Shown: positions 47,401 to 56,400 of the stretch, one piece after another
Layout: each line of letters begins with the position of its first letter
Numbering within the stretch: the stretch's first letter is position 1
NCBI GenBank assembly: GCA_007922225.1
Contig: ML679961.1
Location: forward strand, 79,102,798-79,166,797
Source: Emydura subglobosa
Lineage: Eukaryota; Chordata; Testudines; Chelidae
Direction: 5' to 3'
DNA: 64,000 nt
Translations under genes and position numbers: made by a program
Notes under the pieces: generated by a model
What the model was told of the DNA's origin: nothing
What the model saw: only the letters and a program-made list of their open reading frames with translations
The model's database searches: none

Positions 47401-50400
47401 CTGTTTTGTGTAATATTTTAGGTATTCTGTTGTAACAGTAATCATTTTGATAGTTTTTCCTGCTGTTGGTGTCTTCCTTGACACTGATGTGGGTTATAGG
47501 ATACATAATGGACTTAAATTCCGATTCTTGGCTTTTGAAAGGAGGTCTGCTTCTCTTCGTATTTTTCGGGATGACTCTACTTACAAGGTTTGTGCACTTA
47601 TCTTTTCTGTGTGTGTATTTATATAAGAATTATTTTTGTATGTCTCTCGTATAGTATTCCCTTCAGAGGGTCTCATAAGTTCACTTTTAGCTATAAGTAA
47701 ATTAACTGGTTAAAATAATTTATTTCCTACTGAGTTTTTTTGTTTTGTTTTTAAAGAATCCTTTGGTGAAATGTTTATCAGAACAATTACAAAGTTACAA
47801 ATTTAAAAAACTGTTTAATCTTCTAGTAACAGTAAACCTAAGTGGGAGATGAGAATTATTTAGAAACACTGTTCCATTTTAAATGAAAGACACACACAAA
47901 AAAAAAAAATGTAAATATAGTTGAGGGTCTGATCTTGCCACATGCTGAGCTTACCTTCTAATGGTAATTACAAAAATATAAATTATCTTAATTTTTTTTC
48001 CCACTGGGGATAAGACCCCAGATTTTGAGAAATCTTCCTCCCCCAGCATCGCCCCCAAAACTATTTTTCCAACCTATAATGCACTGTAACACCTTGCAGC
48101 CAATGTCTGTTGAAATGAACTGGTACTGCCCTGGTGCAGGCGTTAGCATAGACTGTACACTTCGCACGCTAGGGTTTTCATCAGTAAAGAAACCAATTCT
48201 GATGTCATATATTAGCTGGAACATTGTGTTCTTCACGACATTTCATTTACAGAGGAGCACTGTAGGTGGCATGCTACACAAGGCCACAAAAGGTTTCTGA
48301 GCAATAATTTATAAGTCAGTTTAAATGGGGACCTAAAATGAACATGAGGAAAGCTTTTATTATACATTTTTACATATTTGACTGAATTTATATGGTTTAG
48401 AAATACATATTTTTTTTAATAATGTCTTTCAGGCAATTTGTGGGGTTCAAGAGCCTAAAATATTTACCAGCAGTTTTCATGCTAAGTTCCATTTTTTGGG
48501 TGTCTATGACCTGGTTTGTTTGGTTCCTGCCTGATATCCTTTATACTCAAGGAGTGAAATGCTAAATGCTAAAATAAATTTGGACCCCAATCCTGCAAAT
48601 ATGCATACTTTTGCTACAAACATGTAAGTGTATGTAGGATTGGTGCTTTGCTTCCATTAGGAAGGAATGAGGTAATTTTGAACTACTGTATCTGAAGACT
48701 ATCAATGGACAGAAATTGGGGTTTACGTGATTAGAAAATAGTTTCTAAGTAAAATACAAATTTTATTCTTGAGAAATATTTGATAATATTGAGTATTTTA
48801 AGGGAGATTGGGATTTTCAAGCTTTATCCATTACATTCAAATACTCTAAATAGTTATTGAGTAAAAATATATGAAAAGCAAGACTATTGGAATTTTGTTT
48901 ATTACTACTTTAAAATTACATTTTGCCTGCATGATAAAGTGTCGTTTGAATAATATTTACCTTTAGTAAGCTTCAGTTTCACTTATGCACTTATTTTTTA
49001 GATTGTCGGAGAGGATACAATAACTTGTTCTGTTAGGTTGCTAATTGCAAAGAACATATATTTGTTCATAAGAATAGCCTTATTATCTTTGGGACATTAC
49101 ATGGGGTACCAGGAATTGGAAATCTGCCTTCCTGTGGTTCAAACTTAACCAGTGCTATCCGGTATCAAGTTGGTTTAAATCTGAAGACACGAAAATAAAC
49201 TTTTTAATGTTTTGTGGAATACAAATTAGCTTATGCCATTGTTAAAACCAAATTTTTCTTCCAGATTAGTTCCTCGTGGTCATTTACCTTGCTTATCAAG
49301 GCCCTGATCAAGCACTGTGTTCAGATACACGTATAAGTGTCTTCTGGATTGGGGTCCAAATAAATAAAATATAAATGGCATATCCACATTCTGAAATGAT
49401 GGTGATTCAGAACTCTTTTTGCTGATGCTTTTTAAAAAAACATAATAAAACTTCAAAAGTTTCCTGCCTTTGTATACATTCAGAGGTTGGACTGCATTCT
49501 CTGTCTGTGGTACATAGCTTTTCTTTAACATACTTCAGCTCTTATAAGAGGCTAGGGTTTGATAGTATGTGTAAAGCGGGTGTACAAATGTTGTTGTACT
49601 CACTCTCCTGTATTCTCCTTTGTTATTACCCAGAGGGCTTTATCTTTTAGTTTTGTAAAATGTTTCCATTAAAACAGAAGGCCTTTAGGGAGATATTTTT
49701 ATTTGAAAATAATTTCTGTATTAAACCAGTAGTAATATATTCCTACATTAAGTAACATTACATTTTTAATTACTTCATTCCTTAAGTGGCATTTTCTTTT
49801 GTGCTATTTCTAATGAGATCTCCTTAATACAATTGTCAGGATGAATTTTTCTGGTTGGGTATATTCCAGCTGGGAATGCATGCATATATTTGTCTCACTT
49901 GTAAGTAAAAACAACGAGAGTCCTGTAGCACTTTAAAGACTAACAAATTTAATATCTTCAGGCATAAGCTTTCGTGGGCTGTAACTCACTTCGTCAGATG
50001 AACATCCAAAGCCCTGACCACTGTCAGTGCAATTGTGGGCAAGTAGGTCACATTCCTTTCCTTTCCCCTATCTTGCGATGTGTGTACATATTTCCTTTCT
50101 GGGAGTGCCCACGGATCCATGAGTTTGGTATAAATGTTTTGATTGATAGAGCACTTGTACATATTTTTGGAACCTTTCCTATACACTTTGATAAACACCC
50201 AGCCATTATGTTCTGGGATTTGTGTCCTCAAATCTACAAAACAGAAACAGATGCAGAGTATTAATAATATCCACAAGGAAATGCAGTGCCATGTGGGCTC
50301 ACAGAAGAGTGTCCTGCAATATATCATGACTAAACATAAGAGCTATGGAAGAGATTACATCTTAAAACACACAATATCAATATTTGAGTAGCATTTTTTA

Positions 50401-53400
50401 TTTTAGCCATTGAGTTACCTCATTGTATTTGTAAACTGCAACAGAAAACAACTTTGAGGTAAACATGCATAGTGCTGTATGTAGGAAGATATCGATCTTA
50501 ACTTCGTGTGGTTTGTTTAGGTGCCTACCCCACTCTCAACCTGTTGTTAAAATGCTTATAATACAGAAGTGTAAAAATTCAGTACATAATACATATGTAT
50601 CTTCCTTTTTATTTATATATGAGTATTGCAACAAGTATCTATATATAACAATATTATACCTAAACATGTGTACCTATCTGTATATTTTGTACAGTATATA
50701 TTTATCTGTAAATATTCTTAAACTGGTCAGTCATGGGGTAGAAATAAACAAAACGGACAAAGGAAGAACTATAAGATTGGACTAGAAGTTCATCTAGTCT
50801 AGGATCTTGAGTTGTAAGAAAGTGCTGATAGGATTTTCTTTTTCTTATAAATGTCTTTCCTTTCAAGGGTGATTGTCAGTAGAATTATTGTTGATTGGCC
50901 TGTGACATCCTCCACTGCTGGATGTCATCTTAGCACATGTTTATTCTTTATATTCTTTGTATGCACTATTCCTTACTGGTGGAGAAGGGATATGATTCAC
51001 CTTCATTTTCAAGGGTGTAGTCAAAGTCAGGAATCTCAACTGTGTAGGTGAGGCAAGAGAGACCTTTGGTCCTGAATTTGGCTTATAACTAGTGAAAGAC
51101 ACCGTTCTCTAGAACTACAGAGGACAGAATTGCAGAGCCCTTGCTGTGTGAATACCTATGGAGTACAAAGAGTATACTACTACACAAATTCCATCCTTTT
51201 TCTGTATTAGTGAAATACTTTAAAATTACAGTGATGCAGTGCAAGTTAATTTTAAAGTATGTTAATTGTTTGTACGGGCAAAATGTTGATGATAGTAAAT
51301 TATGTAAAACTGTGTTCCTTAACCTGAATGCTACATTTAGCAGAGACAATTTTCCAGATCCCCTTCATCCTCAGTATGGTGGGTCTTCTCTACTACTTCT
51401 ACAAAACTTGGAGAACTGATCCTGGATACATTAAGATTTCTGAAGAAGAAAGAAAAAAGGTATTTTACCTCCATAAAACAGACTTAAAATATATCATGGT
51501 ATAATGTGTTCATTTGTTTTTTCTGTGCTTTTATGTTTAAACAGTGAATATTTCCTTCAGTCATCAAAGAGATTCATTTTAACACTTAGTACCTGAGTGG
51601 CAACTAATACTTCTCTATTTTCATATATTGTAAATTATTTCTCTTATCACTGCTTTCTTAAAAAAAACTTTCCTCTCTGTCATCTCCTCAGATAGATTTC
51701 ATTGTCTGTTGACGTTTGAGATGCAGCTGAACTCTACAATGGTCTCACCCCGTAAAATGCCATTGTTTTGTCAAGAGCACTTTCATAATCTTGATGAACA
51801 TTATGGAAACCTGGGAAAAATAGTGGCACAATCTTCCCTAACTGCATCTAGCACAGCAGGAGCAAGAAATTGCCATGCAATGAACAGGGAGCTCATTATG
51901 GTGTGCTTCAGGGTTACTTGGTATTAGGGGGTGGCTGCCTCTGCCTTCCTTATCTGTCAGAAGTACTACTAACTGCATGAGAAGTACTTCTTAAAAATTG
52001 AGAATGGTTCTAATATACATATATGAATTGTTTTAACTATTCTGGACAAACTATTTCACAAAAAAAGAAAATAAAAAACATCCTGCATGGATGGGGTATG
52101 ACTAGACGACATAGGTCTTTTCCATCTTACATTTCCTTGAATCTGTGTTCCTTTCTTTGTCTACACTAGGAAACAACTTAGCTTCATCTCAATGTAAATA
52201 TTTTGGTTGCATATCTTTAATAATAATACTTGACACTTGAAGAGGACTTGTCATCTTGATAGTATTTAAGAAGCCTCTGATCTTCCTGACACCCCTGCAA
52301 AAAATTAGATAAATAGAATTGTAAAATAACTTGTGTCTTTCAGAGTATTGTTACTCTTGCAGAAGCTGGCCACTTGGATTTCAGAACATTTTGCACATCA
52401 TGTCTTGTAAGTGAGGTTTTTATTGCATGTTTAATGTATGATACTACTTTTTTGATACACAGGGTGTGTTAACTTGCATGGCTCTCTGAATAAGAGGACT
52501 ATATTTTGTCCTTATTCTTTGGGTCTGACATCAGTATTACTTGTCACATGAGTGAGGGCTGCAGGCTCTGGTTCTTTAACTTTAATTTCAGTAGTTTTAG
52601 TTGGCCTATAAAAAGGAAAAATGCTTAATCATGTCATTTAAATTACGTTGAAAAAGTTCGATCTACAATGGGAACTGCATTTTAATTTTTTTTTTTTTAA
52701 ATTTAGAGCAAAAATAAGTGGTTTACATGGTTTATGCATGTAATGCATGACTGCATTTTCCCCTCCACTCTCAACTAGGTAAAAAAGCCTTTGAGATCCA
52801 TGCATTGCATTGCTTGCGACTCATGTATTGCTAGATATGACCAACATTGTCCATGGACTGGACAGTGTATAGGTGAGTTTGTTTATTTTAGCATATTTGG
52901 AAACACCTTGTGGTAATTCCCTGACGGATGGAACCTAATATCACAATCTAATTAATTTCTGTGATTGATAGATTAAGGGGTATTGACAGGTGCCAGTGAG
53001 AGCTGTATCCAGCCCATCTCCTTGACTGTGTAGTCTCTGAAGTGAAGCCATTCATGTAAGGGAACTACAATAGTTCCTGGGGGCTCCCAGCACTATCATT
53101 AGGGAGGAAATGGAGAAAAAGATAGACAGGGTTGGATTGTTATGGACCTTAAAGCTACTGGACTGTTTTCTTAAAGCATATCTTTAGGTTACTGTAACTT
53201 TACTTTTAAATTGGAAAGGTACATTTTTAGAATTTCCACTGCAGTGCCTGAGTTGTACAGTAATTCTGATGTAAAACTGACAACATTTATAATCAAGATT
53301 TAAAGAGAGATTGTTTGTGTGTTGTTAATACCAAGATCATCTATTTTGTTTTTTACATGTGTTCGCAATGCTAAAGAACTAAGTTAAATAGCAACAGTAC

Positions 53401-56400
53401 AGATTTACTGTTTTATAATGAGGTGATTATCTTGAGCTAGAGCAGAGCTGGGGTTGCCTAATCAATTTTAATCGAGTTAAAACAATGGTGCTAGTTAAGG
53501 CAAGCTCCAAATACAGACTAAATCCATATCACTTTCCTCACAAGTAGTTCCATTGTTGTAATTGAGATTACTAGCATGAGAAAGTTGAGAAAGAATTAGA
53601 TCAAGCTGTGGTAAAATTTACTGGGATAGTGAGAACTTTCTTTGGTTGATGTTGAATATCTTTCCATTCCTGTTTGGAGAAACACTAATGGTACTAAGAT
53701 ACATAATATAAAGTATTTTCTTCCTCATCCCAAATACAGGTGTTGGCAACCATTATTATTTCATCTTGTTTCTGCTCTTCCTAACAATGGTGGGAGTCTG
53801 GATGTTCTATGGAACTCTTCTATGTACGTATTCGTACATTTCATTTTAATTTCATTTTCAAAGAGCTATTGCATACTTTCTTTATTCTCTAGCATTTCAT
53901 AATTGTCATTTTGTGGCTCAATCCTGATCTTGGTTATGCAGGAACAATCATTGTAACTCTTAACAAAAATATCAGCATATCTGAACTCATGATCAAGTTT
54001 TTTATTAACTTTTTGTCTAATATGAGTAACAGTTCAAAAATTATATATTTTTAAAAGGTACTGCTGTAGAGATCTGCGTTTTTAAGAAATACGGCATCAG
54101 AAGAGAAGTGGAGATTATACTAGAAACAAAATTCAAGAGCCATAAGGAACAAAAGTGTGGGAGGGGGAAGGGAGAGACTTTAGTGGTCTTGTACTCTGTA
54201 CTTTTCTGCCTACAGTAGAAAATGTGGTCCTCAATATATTATCACAGAAATTATTGATCTTATGGTTATTGGGAAAAGCTGTATTAAAGACTAATGCCAA
54301 GAATATATTTAAAAATGTGGTGATAGTTTCAAAGAGAGGGCAAATTATTTACCTGCACTGTTGCTCTCAGGAAGCATCCTGCATCCATTTCATACACAAT
54401 CATGTGATTTGTGAGTTCAATTTATAGTATTCACATCTTTGGCTAAAAACATAAAGCTGAAAAATTATGAAACATGTTTAATCTTCTGGCAGCTCACAAG
54501 TGCTGCTCTGATTGTTGGATTCAGAAATGTTTTAAAGCATTAAAAACTCTGATGATGTGACGCCTGAGTGTGAATTGAGATATTAACATCAATGAAAAAT
54601 CCAAACAAGGAGTTGGCTTTTGTGTTCTGCATAACATTATACAAAAATGAGAGGAGTACTAACATACAGGGAAGTAAAGTGAGTATATGACAGTGTAAGA
54701 AATTAGGCCTGATCTTGAGCTCTTATCCTGCACTTCAGTGAGAGCCTTGAGTGTGCAAGTATGTAGGGTTCTCCTAAAGTAAAACTAGGGATGGCTCTTA
54801 GTTGTCTAAATCCTAAAACTAACTCAAATCTAAGACTTCAGTGGGACTTAAGCATGTGCTTAATGTTAAGTACATAATTGTTTTGCAGAATTGTAGCTTA
54901 AAAACCAACCTTGCTCGGTTTGTCTGTTAGATTTTCACATATGAAAGCACATAACCCAGGCTGTAAATGTTTGAAAGACTTTAAAAAATAATCCAGGTTA
55001 TATGGAATCCACTTCATATCTCTGTAATGCTGGGAGAATCACTACTTAACCCTCTTGGCCTTGGTTGAATATGTTCTCCATTCATTTTATATTTTATTCC
55101 TTTGGTTTATAAATGCAAACAAAAAGGTGACTGTCATAAACTGCAGATGCTTTTAATGATCATTTAAAACCACAAATAATCATTAAACAATATTTCAAGT
55201 AATACTAACCCAGTGAAGTAGTAGTCCTTGCCTTTCAGTATCATTTAATTTTATAAAAACTTCTCTTAGCGTCCATCCAATGCATAGGGAGCCCATTCCC
55301 TGAATCAAAAATGCACATTAATAACAATACAATAAAGGTCTGTTTTTTCCCATCTTGGCAAACAAATCTTTACAGGTGGTTTTAATGATGTTTGTAGGAC
55401 AGGTGCTTCAGTTCACATTTATCTTTAGTTTAAATTGGCTCACTGAGAGGCATTCTGAATAAGTGGACCATACTGCTGTGGAATGATTGCATAGTGTATA
55501 ATGAACAAATTAACTTGCAGTGATTTCTGATACCAGCTGAAATTTGTTAAATGTGTATGTAGTTGGCGGCATGCAGTAACCGCATCTGCATTGTTTTTAT
55601 AAGTGGTAAAATATTAGAAGTCTTGTTTCTAGAGTTCGTAATGTCAGATTCCATGCTAGCATACCTCTTCTGTTCTGAGCTTTTACTAACAAAAATTAAT
55701 AAACTATCTAACTTTACTCATTCTCAGACTGGTCAGAACACTGTGCAACAACTTACCAGCGAGATGGAGCATGGACTTACTTTACACAGATAGTGTCTTG
55801 TTCTTCATGGGTTTTGTACATCTTTACATTAGTGTGTTTTCATACTTCATGGGCTTCACTGATGCTAATTATTCAGCTTTATCAGGTACTTTTTTGCTTT
55901 ATTTATGCTTTTCTTGAAGATTTTTTTAATTTAAAAATATTCCTTGGCGGACTTGTCTGATTAAAGGCCTTATGTTCTGCCACCCTTCATTGGCCCATCC
56001 CTATCAGGCTTCCGTGACATGCATGGCTGACCCACACTTTAAACCCCCAGGGCTGTGCCTTTGGTTCCGTGGCTATTTGTGCAGAAATCATTTCAGATGT
56101 TCAGTCTGAAGAGATTCTCAAAATCAAACCTTATAACGGAAGTCTGCTGTTTGTAGCTTTTGCTTGTTTTTGATGCAAAACAAAAATGTTTAGGGAAATT
56201 GTTAAGAAATAAAGCAGGTTTTGGAGGAAAAGAATCTAAGTGATAAATAGAACTGGTGTCAATCTATATAAATGTATGGTTGATTATTTTGCCTAGTGGT
56301 GTGATTACTGCTGAACTGAGAACTATGTGGTATAGCTCAGCAGTGCTTCATTAATCCATTTAAAGCTCAATTAAGATTTAAAAAAAATGACCCCAGCTCT

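Larger units (their letters stand above)
48534..51334 (+). other. ZDHHC13: U12-type AT-AC intron of ZDHHC13
   Basis: The intron starts ATATCCTTT (48534-48542), the U12-type AT-AC donor consensus. It ends AC at 51333-51334, with TTCCTTAAC, the U12 branch-point consensus, at 51315-51323, about 12 bases from the 3' splice site. It is 2801 bases long. The coding phase and protein (FLPDLAET) are right only with these boundaries. The intron also contains a repeat at 49905-50005. Confidence 0.93.

Noticed and set aside
51141..51419. Frame ending [15 protein letters not shown] across exon 11
   Set aside because: It is the wrong frame; the conserved protein frame is [11 protein letters not shown], and the upstream part is intron.
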